Shown: piece by piece, positions 27,203 to 36,900 of the stretch
Numbering within the stretch: the first letter of the stretch is position 1
Layout of the letters: every line of letters starts with the position of its first letter
NCBI RefSeq assembly: GCF_025452195.1
Contig: NZ_CP104973.1
Coordinates: 2,711,001 to 2,775,000 of the forward strand
Origin: Phyllobacterium zundukense
Lineage (GTDB): Bacteria > Pseudomonadota > Alphaproteobacteria > Rhizobiales > Rhizobiaceae
DNA length: 64,000 bases
Reading direction: 5' to 3'
Position numbers and translations under genes: made by a program
Notes under the pieces: generated by a model
Seen by the model: only the letters and a program-made list of their open reading frames with translations
What the model was told of the DNA's origin: nothing
The model's database searches: none

Positions 27203-27367
27203 TCAGGGGGCGTCGCTTACCAATCCAGCATCTGGAGTATGCCCGGCCTTAGCCGTATCCATGAAACTTGTACCCACAAGCCAACATGCCCCGAGAACCA
27301 GGACAAATAGAATCGCAAGGATGAGAAAATCCCGAGGTTCAAGCTGTCTGTGATGAGTTCCACGCAT
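27203..27367 (-). CDS. Probable 54-aa single-span membrane protein
   Basis: Read directly on the minus strand from ATG 27367 to TGA 27203: a basic start MRGTHHRQLEPRDF, a clean hydrophobic helix of about 19 residues (from LILAILFV through ACWLVG), then a short polar tail ending GLVSDAP. Charge pattern predicts a membrane anchor with the N-terminus inside. Against it: no strong ribosome site is visible and it is short. A competing frame at 27217-27399 is less protein-like. Function unknown. Confidence 0.45.
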   Translation of the reverse strand: MRGTHHRQLEPRDFLILAILFVLVLGACWLVGTSFMDTAKAGHTPDAGLVSDAP

Positions 27368-27433
27368 TTGATTGCCATTGTGTTGACTGTGCTGGTCAAA
27401 CCCTAAGTAGATTGACTTAAATTCGTGTTAAAA

Positions 27434-27461
27434 TTGCATGAAGTATACGCGTTGCTATAAA
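27434..27461 (+). promoter_or_regulatory. Orphan sigma-70-like promoter
   Basis: TTGCAT (27434-27439), 16-nt spacer, TATAAA (27456-27461). No plus-strand gene follows until beyond the convergent catalase gene, so it would drive only the short transcript described next. Confidence 0.4.
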
Positions 27462-27467
27462 GGATTG

Positions 27468-27511
27468 CAGAAACGACTTCCGAGGTCAGCCCGGACACCT
27501 CCGGTCTTTTG
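27468..27511 (+). ncRNA. Candidate very small RNA
   Basis: From the predicted start near 27468 the transcript would run about 44 nt to a terminator CCGGA-CACC-TCCGG followed by TCTTTT (27491-27510). The pair of signals on the same strand, with no gene between, suggests a small RNA. Both signals are short, so chance is a real possibility. Confidence 0.25.
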
Positions 27512-27703
27512 CAACGATCTTTGAACGTTCTCCGCTTTATTTCTGGTGTTCGGCTAACGGGCAAAGTCGATCAGCGATCGGACGCGAACATGGTGCAGAT
27601 ACAAGCCGCCCGGACCATCGGCCGAGATCGGCGCCAAACAACAGATGGCTGAAGATGGGGTTGCTTGGCGTTTTGAACGCGCAGGTCGTGCTCTGACTTC
27701 GTA

Positions 27704-29794
27704 CTAGGCCAAGAGCCGTATTTTCGGTTCGCGTTGCCAATAACGCTTCTTGGCTTTTTCAATGAAGCTCTTGTCTAATTCTACCACACCGTCATCTGGC
27801 TCAATTCCTGCCTTATTGAGCAACGGTCGAGCTGCAGAGGCGTAGCCGATGGCCTTCAAATGTCCAAACGCATCCATGAGCCACTGTATGGCAGCACCTT
27901 CCTTTATCAAGAGTTTGGCTCCATCTTCCGACAGTAAGACAACAACTGCGTCGAATAATTGCGAGGGCGATCCGAGCAGCTGACCATCGGCTTTCATTTG
28001 TTTTCCGTCGGAAAGTTTTGCTCCACCTATCTTCGGCGCGACCACGAAAGGCTGCCCATCTGCATCCCTGATCGCTTCTTGCAGAGTTTTAAGTGCGGCC
28101 GCATCGCTTCCATCCGCGACGAGAATTCCGACTTTCCGCCCTCGCAACGTATCGATCATGTTCGAATGAATGCTCAGAGCCGGAGAAGGCTCCATATCGA
28201 TCGGGTCGCGTGCCGCCGGGTTTTTCTCTGGTAACATTATCGCAAGGCCATCCGCTACTCGTCTGGCTAGTTCCTCGTCTACATTGCGCAGATTGCCGAC
28301 CATTCTTGGGGGCACCTGCTTCAGTCCAACCTTGGAAAGCTCGAATACGAACGAAGAGGCGATATGTGCTTGCTCTGATGGTTGTTGCGAACGCCAGAAC
28401 AGCCGGGCCTGGCTGTAGTGATCGGCAAAGAGTTCAGCGCGGACGCGTAGCTTATCCCCTTTTTCCCCTTGGCTCGTACCACCTTCAAAAGTTCCAAACC
28501 CCATCACTGGGCATTCCCGTGGTCCGCCCGCTTCGCCGTCGGATGACAGACTATTGGGTTCGTAGTTGGCACGACCCTTTGGTACGCTCATTTGCATTTG
28601 ACCATCACGCTGAAAGTTCATGACTGGACACTTCGGTGCGTTGATCGGCAGTTGGTGAAAATTTGCCGTTCCAAGACGCGACTTTTGCGTATCGAGATAG
28701 CTAAAGAGACGACCTTGCAAGAGCGGGTCGTTGGTGAAATCTACTCCAGGCACAATATTGGCGGGGCAATAGGCAACCTGTTCAGTTTCTGCGAAGAAAT
28801 TATCAGGATTCCGGTCGAGAACCATGCGCCCAACCATCCGAAGTGGAATGACCTCTTCCGGGATTATCTTCGTCGAGTCGAGCACGTCGTAGGGTTGAGC
28901 GTCAGCAAATTCCTGATCGAACAATTGCAATCCAAGTTCCCATTCTGGATAGTTTCCCAAACTGATCGCTTCCCAGAGGTCGCGGCGATGAAAATCATTA
29001 TCCGCTGCCTGAAGCTTCAATGCTTCATCCCAAAGAGTTGACTGAATGCCGAGTTTGGGCCGCCAGTGGAATTTGACGAAGGTGGATTTTCCATCCGCAT
29101 TGACAAGTCTGAATGTGTGGATACCGAAACCTTGCATCATGCGAAGCGACCGAGGCAAAGTGCGGTCCGACATAGCCCACATCAGCATATGTGTAGTCTC
29201 AGGCATCAGCGAGGCCCAGTCCCAGAAAGTATCGTGCGCGCTTCCGGCTTGAGGAAAAGCACGGTCAGCCTCCATTTTCACAGCATGAATGAGATCGGGA
29301 AACTTGATGGCGTCCTGAATGAAGAAGACGGGAATATTGTTGCCAACGAGATCCCAGTTGCCTTCCTTCGTATAGAATTTCACGGCAAAGCCGCGGACAT
29401 CTCTTGGGGTATCAACCGATCCGGCACCGCCAGCTACGGTTGAGAATCGCGTAAATACGGGTGTTCTTTCACCCGCGCGCTGGAATAGGTCGGCTTTGGT
29501 AATGTCGGAAAGTGAATCATTGAGTTCGAAGTAGCCGTGTGCAGCCGATCCACGGGCATGAACGATTCGTTCAGGAATGCGTTCATGATCGAAGTGGAAG
29601 ATCTTTTCGCGAAGGACGAAATCCTCAAGCAATGTCGGGCCACGTTCGCCTGCCTTCAAACTATTCTGATTGTCGGTGATGCGGATGCCCTGATTAGTGG
29701 TGAGATGGTCGGCACCATCATGCGGTCCCTTTTCAGGCACATGCTGGTGTGTTTCGCCGCCGTTGCCTCGATCGGTGTCGAATGTCGTCGTCAT
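27704..29794 (-). CDS. katE: Large-subunit catalase (HPII type)
   Basis: 696 aa, clade 2 catalase decomposing H2O2. Catalytic His79 lies in RIVHARG, the distal Asn in GNNIPVFF near 152, and the heme-ligating Tyr366 in RLFSYLDTQ. After about residue 560 comes the extra flavodoxin/DJ-1-like domain typical of large catalases ([20 protein letters not shown]). No signal peptide. It stands alone between intergenic gaps; in related bacteria katE is a stationary-phase or general-stress gene. Confidence 0.95.
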   Translation of the reverse strand: MTTTFDTDRGNGGETHQHVPEKGPHDGADHLTTNQGIRITDNQNSLKAGERGPTLLEDFVLREKIFHFDHERIPERIVHARGSAAHGYFELNDSLSDITKADLFQRAGERTPVFTRFSTVAGGAGSVDTPRDVRGFAVKFYTKEGNWDLVGNNIPVFFIQDAIKFPDLIHAVKMEADRAFPQAGSAHDTFWDWASLMPETTHMLMWAMSDRTLPRSLRMMQGFGIHTFRLVNADGKSTFVKFHWRPKLGIQSTLWDEALKLQAADNDFHRRDLWEAISLGNYPEWELGLQLFDQEFADAQPYDVLDSTKIIPEEVIPLRMVGRMVLDRNPDNFFAETEQVAYCPANIVPGVDFTNDPLLQGRLFSYLDTQKSRLGTANFHQLPINAPKCPVMNFQRDGQMQMSVPKGRANYEPNSLSSDGEAGGPRECPVMGFGTFEGGTSQGEKGDKLRVRAELFADHYSQARLFWRSQQPSEQAHIASSFVFELSKVGLKQVPPRMVGNLRNVDEELARRVADGLAIMLPEKNPAARDPIDMEPSPALSIHSNMIDTLRGRKVGILVADGSDAAALKTLQEAIRDADGQPFVVAPKIGGAKLSDGKQMKADGQLLGSPSQLFDAVVVLLSEDGAKLLIKEGAAIQWLMDAFGHLKAIGYASAARPLLNKAGIEPDDGVVELDKSFIEKAKKRYWQREPKIRLLA

Positions 29795-29893
29795 GGTATC
29801 GTCCTCGCTATTGGTAGATGGAATCTAACGAGGGCTATGGAAGAAGGTTCCAGTTAGAGCTGCGCTAAACAACGGCAAATGGAGGAGTCCGAA

Positions 29894-30334
29894 ATGGCAG
29901 GCAGGGTTGAAACGTGTGCGTGTTTTTGCGGCGCAATTGTTGCGAAGGTCGAGGGCGATCCGTTCTGGATTTGTTATGACCATGACGATGATTGTCGCCG
30001 TGCCATTGGAGGCCCACTAACCATTTGGGTCGGCTATCGACCCGACCAATTCCAGCTAAAGCGCGGCAAGCCAAAGACATTCTCGAAAACGCCTGGCGTC
30101 ACTCGCAGCTTTTGCGCGGACTGTGGCACGTCGATCAGCTATTTGGACGTGGGCATTGCTGATGAACTCTACTTGACGATCGGCTTTTTCGATTACCCGG
30201 AGCGATTTCCGCCCGAGGCGCAAACATATTGGCGGCTGAGGCTGCCGTGGGTCGAATTTGCCGACGAACTTCCGCGCATCGATGAATATTCGCGGCCGCG
30301 AAATGCGAAGTTTGGCAATCCGCGTGATCGGTAA
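29894..30334 (+). CDS. GFA/CENP-V family protein
   Basis: About 146 aa from ATG 29894, with GGAGGAG at 29881-29887 (an in-frame ATG at 29879 precedes that site). GFA-like beta-tent fold with zinc-binding cysteines: C-x-C in TCACFCGA, and C-x-x-C in FCADCGTSIS. The middle zinc motif, normally C-x-C-x-x-C, reads CYDHDDDC, so one Cys is missing and Asp/His are added. GFA was named after glutathione-dependent formaldehyde activation, but most members have no proven activity. A link to catalase next door is not shown. Confidence 0.75.
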   Translation: MAGRVETCACFCGAIVAKVEGDPFWICYDHDDDCRRAIGGPLTIWVGYRPDQFQLKRGKPKTFSKTPGVTRSFCADCGTSISYLDVGIADELYLTIGFFDYPERFPPEAQTYWRLRLPWVEFADELPRIDEYSRPRNAKFGNPRDR

Positions 30335-30419
30335 AGCCGACTTTACCAAGCTCTACCTGCCCCTTCATTTCGGCCACGAGCACGTTGGAACTCAAATTGA
30401 ACAATCGCGTTCAATCAAT

Positions 30420-30671
30420 ATGACACGAATGGCTTTTGAACACGTCACCATTACAGATCGAATGCGCCTTATAAGACGTGTTTCATGTGTTGAATCGGCA
30501 GCTGAAGTTCTTGCAAAATATTGGCCTAAAAACTGTGGCGAAAAATATGCCACAGCGCAGCAAGCATGTATTGAAGCTGGGGCGGGTCGATTGCATCCCG
30601 ACGAAGTCAGGCGCGCCCTTATTGATGCAGCCAAGGAGGCATCAATTTACGTCAATGAGCGGTCGCGCTAA
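30420..30671 (+). CDS. DUF982 family protein
   Basis: 83 aa. It matches DUF982, a small family almost confined to Rhizobiales: FEHVTITDRM at the start, SAAEVLAKYWPKNCGEKYATAQQAC in the middle, then RRALIDAAKEASI. The start is placed at ATG 30420; the frame is open further upstream, but that part overlaps the end of the GFA gene. Function unknown. It lies directly before the modABC promoter region. Confidence 0.75.
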   Translation: MTRMAFEHVTITDRMRLIRRVSCVESAAEVLAKYWPKNCGEKYATAQQACIEAGAGRLHPDEVRRALIDAAKEASIYVNERSR

Positions 30672-30690
30672 CAAACTAACCTCCATTCAA

Positions 30691-30708
30691 TATATTCGTG
30701 AAAATATA
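30691..30708. promoter_or_regulatory. Candidate molybdate-responsive box 1
   Basis: TATATT-N6-AATATA, a perfect inverted repeat with 6-bp arms, 68 nt before modA. It resembles ModE/MopA-type Mo boxes, whose arms are TATA-rich with a 6-nt spacer. Confidence 0.4.
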
Positions 30709-30730
30709 ACACTAGCCATTCCTGAGCCAC

Positions 30731-30754
30731 CGATATATTTAGGAAAATATTTCG
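30731..30754. promoter_or_regulatory. Candidate molybdate-responsive box 2
   Basis: Imperfect 24-nt palindrome with arms CGATATATTT and AAATATTTCG (9 of 10 positions pair), 22 nt before the modA start and 11 nt before its ribosome site. Arms beginning with CG and running into TATA match the general form of alphaproteobacterial Mo boxes. Confidence 0.45.
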
Positions 30755-30775
30755 CACGCCTATCGGAGGTTGAAT

Positions 30776-31567
30776 ATGGGCATTGGTCGTCGTCACTGGC
30801 AAATGACAGTTGCCGCACTTTCGGTCGCTTGGCTTGGTATAATTCCGCTGTCAGGCTCTGCGCAAGCTGCAGAAACGGTAACCGTCTTCGCAGCGGCTAG
30901 TCTCAAGAACGCACTCGACGACATAACTCACGCGTGGCAGAAGCAATCCGGCAAGGAAGCCACAATCTCCTACGCAGCGAGTTCGGCTCTGGCAAAGCAG
31001 ATAGAGTCTGGCGCGCCCGCTGATATCTTCATCTCGGCTGATCTCGACTGGATGGATTACCTTACAAGGGAAAACCTGATCAAGGCCGAAACACGCAAAA
31101 ATCTCTTGAGCAATCGCATCGTTCTGGTTGCATCGAAAGACAAGGCAGAACCCGTCGAAATCAAAAAGGGTTTTGACCTCGCCAAACTTTTGGGCGAAGA
31201 CCGTCTCGCTATGGGTGCTGTGGATTCGGTTCCGGCAGGCAAGTATGGCAAGGCCGCTCTCGAATCTCTTGGTGTGTGGTCGTCCGTGGAGGGCAAGATC
31301 GCCGGCGTGGAGAGCGTGCGTGCTGCTTTGTTGCTTGTGTCACGTGGCGAAGCACCCTACGGAATCGTCTATCGGACGGATGCGACAGCTGACAAAGAAG
31401 TCAAGATCGTAGGAACGTTTCCCGAGGACAGCCATCCTCCTATCATTTATCCGATCGCAATTCTGAGCGACAGCAAGAATGCTGATGCGGTGTCGCTGTT
31501 TGATTACATCAAGTCAGAAAAAGCTGTGCCATTCTTCGAAAAGCAGGGATTTACCGTACTCAGGTAA
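30776..31567 (+). CDS. modA: Molybdate ABC transporter, periplasmic binding protein
   Basis: 263 aa from ATG 30776, with GGAGG at 30765-30769. A signal peptide ends near GSAQAAET. ModA fold: VTVFAAASLKNALDDI, SYAASSALAKQIESGAPADIFISAD, and later GAVDSVPAGKYGKAAL and ESVRAALLLVSRGEAPYGIVY. It binds molybdate or tungstate and delivers it to ModBC. Supplies molybdenum for cofactor synthesis, relevant to the cox accessory genes 26 kb away. Confidence 0.93.
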   Translation: MGIGRRHWQMTVAALSVAWLGIIPLSGSAQAAETVTVFAAASLKNALDDITHAWQKQSGKEATISYAASSALAKQIESGAPADIFISADLDWMDYLTRENLIKAETRKNLLSNRIVLVASKDKAEPVEIKKGFDLAKLLGEDRLAMGAVDSVPAGKYGKAALESLGVWSSVEGKIAGVESVRAALLLVSRGEAPYGIVYRTDATADKEVKIVGTFPEDSHPPIIYPIAILSDSKNADAVSLFDYIKSEKAVPFFEKQGFTVLR

Positions 31568-31636
31568 ACCCCCGCTGATTTCCGCTTCTGGTGCTGCGGG
31601 AGACTTACTACAGAACATGAGGCGGGGCTGACATTC

Positions 31637-32338
31637 GTGGACTGGTTCTCACTGAGCAATGAAGAATGGACTGCGGTCCACCTTAGCCTTCGAATCGCGT
31701 TCGTCGCGATGCTTACAAGTCTGCCTCTCGGCATTCTCGTTGGTCTGCTGCTGGCTCGAGGAAAGTTCTGGGGCAAGTCCATCCTCAATGGCTTAATCCA
31801 TCTCCCGTTGATTTTACCTCCTGTCGTCACCGGCTTTATTCTACTCATACTCTTTGGTCGACGTGGCCCGATCGGAGCGTTTCTGGCCGAGCATTTTGGT
31901 ATTGTACTATCGTTCCGCTGGACGGGCGCAGCATTGGCCTGCGGGGTGATGGGTTTTCCATTGATGGTTCGCAGTATCCGGCTATCTGTAGAAGCAGTGG
32001 ACCGGAAGCTTGAAGATGCCGCCGGTACGCTCGGTGCAAGTCCGCTATGGGTATTCGCGACGGTCACCTTGCCGCTCATCCTGCCAGGCATCATCGCCGG
32101 CATGATTCTTTCCTTTGCCAAGGCAATGGGCGAATTTGGTGCGACGATAACGTTCGTTTCCAATATCCCCGGAGAAACCCAGACGCTTTCGGCTGCAATT
32201 TACACCTTCACACAGGTGCCGGGTGGCGATGCGGGTGCCTTTCGCTTGACCATCATATCAGTCATCATCTCCATGGCTGCTTTAATGGCTTCGGAATTCA
32301 TGGGCTACCTTGTCGGACGCAGGGTAGACATCGAATGA
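31637..32338 (+). CDS. modB: Molybdate ABC transporter permease
   Basis: 233 aa starting at GTG 31637. About five membrane segments, a PLILPPVVTGFILLILFGRRGP loop and the EAA motif LEDAAGTLGASPLWVFATVTLPLI near residue 125, standard for ModB. Its stop overlaps the modC start by 4 nt. The modA-modB gap is 69 nt and contains no strong terminator. Confidence 0.92.
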   Translation: MDWFSLSNEEWTAVHLSLRIAFVAMLTSLPLGILVGLLLARGKFWGKSILNGLIHLPLILPPVVTGFILLILFGRRGPIGAFLAEHFGIVLSFRWTGAALACGVMGFPLMVRSIRLSVEAVDRKLEDAAGTLGASPLWVFATVTLPLILPGIIAGMILSFAKAMGEFGATITFVSNIPGETQTLSAAIYTFTQVPGGDAGAFRLTIISVIISMAALMASEFMGYLVGRRVDIE

Positions 32339-33408
32339 CCCTGACTTTTGAAGCAAAACACGCGCTTGGAAAATTCGTACTTGATGCCGCCTTCACGTCC
32401 GACCGCGGTGTCACGGCGTTGTTTGGACGTTCAGGTTCGGGAAAAACATCGATCATCCGCATCCTTGCGGGCCTTTCACCGCCGGACCAGGGCAGGGTCG
32501 TTTTTGACGGCGACGTACTGGTTGATACGAAGAAGGGAATATTCGTTCCCAAACACAAGCGCTGTTTCGGATATGTGTTTCAGGAAGGGCGGCTCTTTCC
32601 CCATCTGACAGTTCAGCAGAATCTCAACTACGGCCGCTGGTTTACTCCGAAATCACGACGCTCGGACGATTTGTCGAAGGTTATCGATCTTCTTGGTATT
32701 GGCGCTATTCTGGACAGGCGTCCGGGCAAACTATCAGGCGGAGAAAAGCAGCGCGTCGCGATCGGCCGTGCCTTGTTGTCGTCGCCACGCATGCTCCTTA
32801 TGGACGAACCGCTAGCGGCGCTCGACGATACAAGGAAGATCGAAATCCTTCCCTATCTCGAAGCTCTGCGCGATGAAATGAGTATCCCGATCATTTATGT
32901 GAGCCACTCGGTTTCAGAAGTGGCACGTCTTGCCGATCGTGTCATTGTTATGAGCGAAGGCAAGGTGGCAATGGCCGGCGCCGCAGCCGATGTCTTGAGC
33001 CACACCTCAATTTCAATCACAACCGATCGCCGCGAAGCGGGTTCATTGGTGGAGGGGAAGGTCCTAAATTACGATCCGATGCACAAGCTAACGACCATCG
33101 GGTTCAAAACATCCAAAATTTATGTTTCAGGCACAGAAGTCGCCGTGGGGAAAAGCGTTCGAGTCCATATCCTTGCCAAGGATGTAATGCTTTCGACGAT
33201 TCGCCCTGAACAGCTAAGTGCGCTCAATATTCTCGAAGGGACAGTGAGCGCAATCACCTTCGAGTCGGGCATAGCTGATGTTCAAGTCGATTGCCAGGGA
33301 ACGACAATCTTGGCCCGCATTACTGAGTTATCCTGCGGAAGGCTTGATCTGCGGCCGGGCATGCTCGTCTTTGCGATTATCAAGACCGTCGCGTTGGAGC
33401 CCCACTGA
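32335..33408 (+). CDS. modC: Molybdate ABC transporter ATP-binding protein
   Basis: 357 aa starting at ATG 32335. Walker A FGRSGSGKT at about 31-39, signature LSGGEKQR near 131, Walker B MLLMDEPLAALDD, and switch His in VSHSVSEVA. The C-terminal about 70 residues form a molybdate-binding TOBE/Mop domain (LNILEGTVSAITFESG). Its 3' end overlaps the convergent regulator gene by 29 nt. Confidence 0.93.
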   Translation: MTLTFEAKHALGKFVLDAAFTSDRGVTALFGRSGSGKTSIIRILAGLSPPDQGRVVFDGDVLVDTKKGIFVPKHKRCFGYVFQEGRLFPHLTVQQNLNYGRWFTPKSRRSDDLSKVIDLLGIGAILDRRPGKLSGGEKQRVAIGRALLSSPRMLLMDEPLAALDDTRKIEILPYLEALRDEMSIPIIYVSHSVSEVARLADRVIVMSEGKVAMAGAAADVLSHTSISITTDRREAGSLVEGKVLNYDPMHKLTTIGFKTSKIYVSGTEVAVGKSVRVHILAKDVMLSTIRPEQLSALNILEGTVSAITFESGIADVQVDCQGTTILARITELSCGRLDLRPGMLVFAIIKTVALEPH

Positions 33409-33823
33409 TATCGGCCTCGGATGCCGAGGACACGCTGTGGCTGCGATTCGCATCGAGCCAAGCAATATCTGACGCAACAGCGGTTTCGATTTTCTGTTCC
33501 ATGGTGCGAAAGCGGCTGAGCAATTTCTCGCCGAATTCGGTGACCACAGCGCCGCCGCCTCGTTTGCCGCCGCGCTGAGAATCCACGACCGGCTGTGAAA
33601 ACATCGCGTTCATCGCACTGACCAGAAGCCAGGCGCGACGGTACGACATATCCATGGCACGACCAGCGGCTGAAATGGAGCCCGTTTCACGAATATGCTC
33701 AAGCAATTGCATCTTCCCACGACCGATTTTCTCATTGTGAGGAAAATCGATTCGCAAAATCGTTCTCAAAGCGCTTTTTGAAGATAGACCCATTGTCGTG
33801 ACCGCACCGTTGGACTGTCGCAT
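33380..33823 (-). CDS. ModE-type winged-helix regulator without TOBE domain
   Basis: 147 aa, or 137 if translation begins at the in-frame ATG 33793. The body is the ModE N-terminal helix-turn-helix: IGRGKMQLLEHIRETGSISAAGRAMDMSYRRAWLLVSAMN, then GGKRGGGAVVTEFGEKLL. The C-terminal molybdate-binding TOBE pair of full ModE is absent. It is convergent with modC and likely controls modABC through the palindromes before modA. How a short version senses molybdate is unclear. Confidence 0.8.
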   Translation of the reverse strand: MRQSNGAVTTMGLSSKSALRTILRIDFPHNEKIGRGKMQLLEHIRETGSISAAGRAMDMSYRRAWLLVSAMNAMFSQPVVDSQRGGKRGGGAVVTEFGEKLLSRFRTMEQKIETAVASDIAWLDANRSHSVSSASEADISGAPTRRS

Positions 33824-33943
33824 TTATCTATAGCAATGTACACGATGATCTAAACGCTAAGAAATGAACTGAGCGATATCGAACTCTCGATATCGCTCAG
33901 GGATTTGTCCGCCGCTATTGGGTGGGAGTTTACTTATCGGGAC

Positions 33944-36900
33944 TCAACTGCACCCGGAAGTATTGCCGCAGGTGTCACACTTCAAGCACGTTCCATTACG
34001 GACCATCGTGAAGTTCGAGCACTCCGAGCAACTGTCGCCGGTATAGCCCTGCATCATCGATTTGATGCGGCGATCCGACATCACCTTCTTTGCTTCGGCT
34101 TTAGCTTCTTCGGCTGCGGCCTCTGCATCAGTGTCCTCGAACAGGGCAGAGGCGGGAGTTGCATCTGGCTGATCCTTGGCACGCTCTTCATAGTCGCGCT
34201 TGAAGGCCGCCGATTCCTGGCTGACCACTGCAATCGTTGGTTTCACAGCGGTCGCAGTTACAGTGCGGCTGGCGAGGGTCGTGACATTTGATGACGCAGT
34301 TGCCTTCGGCGCGTTGACGGCGCCTGTTCCCCCTGCGCTGCTAAAACCCTTGGGATCAGCCTTGTTCGGCGAAACCACCTTCAGCGAAGCACCGCGTGTC
34401 AGACCCTTGGAGACTGGTTCCGCCTTGCCTTCGGAAATACCGCGGCCAAGCGAGGTATTGGAGAAGTCGGACTGGTCTACGTGGGCAAGATCATGGCGGT
34501 CAAGATAGGAGACAGCGAGCTCGCGGAAGAGATAATCGAGGATCGATGTAGCATTCTTGATTGCATCATTACCCTGAACCATGCCAGCAGGTTCGAACTT
34601 CGTGAAGGTGAAGGCCTCCACATATTCCTCCAGCGGCACGCCATATTGCAACCCCAGCGAGATGGCGATGGCGAAGTTGTTCATCATTGCCCGGAAGGCG
34701 GCGCCTTCCTTGTGCATGTCGATGAAAATTTCGCCGAGACGGCCATCGTCGAACTCACCCGTCCGCAGATAGACCTTGTGACCGCCAACGACTGCCTTCT
34801 GGGTATAACCCTTGCGGCGGTTCGGCAACTTCTCACGATCATGGACATAGCGTTCGACAATACGCTCTACGATCTTTTCTGTGACCTGAACGGCACGGGC
34901 GGCTGCTGGCGCTTCGATCAGCGCCTCGATTGCATCGTCTTCATCCTCGTCATCATCGGCGAGCAACGAAGAATTCAGCGGCTGTGAGAGCTTGGATCCA
35001 TCGCGGTAGAGCGCATTGGCTTTCAGTGCCAACTTCCAGGAGAGCATATAAGCGGACTTGCAATCCTCGACAGTTGCTTCGTTCGCCATATTGATGGTCT
35101 TGGAGATCGCGCCGGAGATGAAGGGCTGGGCCGCAGCCATCATTCGGATGTGGCTGTCGACGGAAAGATAACGCTTGCCGATCTTGCCGCAAGGATTGGC
35201 GCAATCGAAAACCGGGTAGTGCTCTTCCTTGAGGAAGGGAGCACCTTCAAGTGTCATCGCGCCGCAAATGTGGATGTTGGCGGCTTCGATTTCCTTCTTG
35301 GAGAAGCCGAGTGCCGGCAATATCTCGAAGGAGATGTCATTAAGCTGCTCGTCGGTGAAGCCGAGGACATTCTTCGCAAAGTCTTCGCCAATCGTCCACT
35401 TGTTAACTGCGAATTTGATGTCAAAAGCCGACTTCAAGGCCGTGTTGAGCGTGGCAATGATCTCGTCGGTGAAGCCTTTGGCTTTCAGCGAACCGGGGTT
35501 GATGCCGGGTGCCTGGTTGAGATTGCCATGACCAACAGCGTAAGCTTCGATCTCTGCGATCTGGCTTTCCGAGTAGCCCAAGGTGCGCAGAGCTTCAGGC
35601 ACGGCACGATTGATGATCTTGAAGTAGCCGCCACCAGCCAGCTTCTTGAATTTGACCAGCGCAAAGTCCGGCTCGATGCCAGTTGTGTCGCAGTCCATGA
35701 CCAAGCCGATCGTGCCGGTCGGCGCGATAACTGTCGCTTGCGCGTTACGGTAGCCATGCTTTTCGCCAAGCTTCAGTGCCTTGTCCCATGCTGCCTTTGC
35801 GTGCGTGATCAGATCCTGATCCGGGCAGTCAGCCGCAATCAAAGCCACAGGATTTACAGCGAGGCCTTCATAGCCCTGATTTTCGCCATGCGCGGCGCGG
35901 CGATGGTTGCGGATGACGCGCAGCATGTTGGCAGCATTCGGGGCATAGCCATTGAACGCACCAAGCTCCTTGGCCATCTCGGCGGATGTTGCATAGGCGG
36001 TGCCGGTCATGATCGCAGTGAGTGCACCGCCGATCGCACGGCCTTCGGCGCTGTCATAGGGGATACCCGAAGTCATCAGCAGGCCGCCAATATTGGCGTA
36101 ACCCAGACCGAGCGTTCGGTATTCGTAGGAGAGCTTGGCGATTTCCTTGGAGGGGAATTGCGCCATCATCACCGAAATCTCGAGTACGATCGTCCACAGA
36201 CGAGCGGAATGCTCAAAGCCGGCAACATCGATCTTGCCGTCCTTGCCGCGATATGTCAGGAGGTTGATCGAGGCCAGATTGCAAGCCGTATCGTCCAGGA
36301 ACATATATTCCGAGCATGGATTGGATGCGCGGATCGGACCAGCAGCAGGGCAGGTGTGCCAATCATTCATCGTGGTGTTGAAGTGAAGCCCCGGATCAGC
36401 AGACGCCCATGCTGCATAACCAATCTTTTCCCAAAGATCGCGCGCCTTCAACGTCTTCATTACCCTGCCGTCCTTGCGGGCGGTCAGGTTCCAGTTGCCG
36501 TCATTTTCGACAGCGCGCAGGAACTCGTCCTTGAGCGAAACGGAATTATTGGAGTTCTGACCGGCTACCGTCAGATAGGCTTCCGAGTCCCAGTCGGTGT
36601 CATAGGTCTTGAAGTCGATATCCGTGTAGCCTTGCTTGGCAAACTGGATTACGCGCTGGATATAATTCTCTGGAACCTGATTTTTCTTGGCAGCCTTGAT
36701 TTCACGCTTCAGCGCCGGATTTTTGGTTGGCTCGTAGCAGTCGCCATTGTCGGCTTCGCAATTGACGCAAGCCTTCATGATGGCGGCGAGGTGCTGCTTG
36801 ACGATCTTGGAACCAGTGACGAGAGCTGCAACCTTCTGCTCTTCCTTTACCTTCCAATCGATATATTCCTCGATATCAGGGTGGTCCACGTCAACGACGA

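Larger units (their letters stand above)
27368..27703. other. Intergenic gap with an orphan promoter and terminator
   Basis: No convincing gene in about 335 nt. The plus strand carries a good promoter at 27434-27461 and a small terminator at 27491-27511, described separately; the rest, towards the catalase stop, holds nothing I can assign. Confidence 0.5.
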
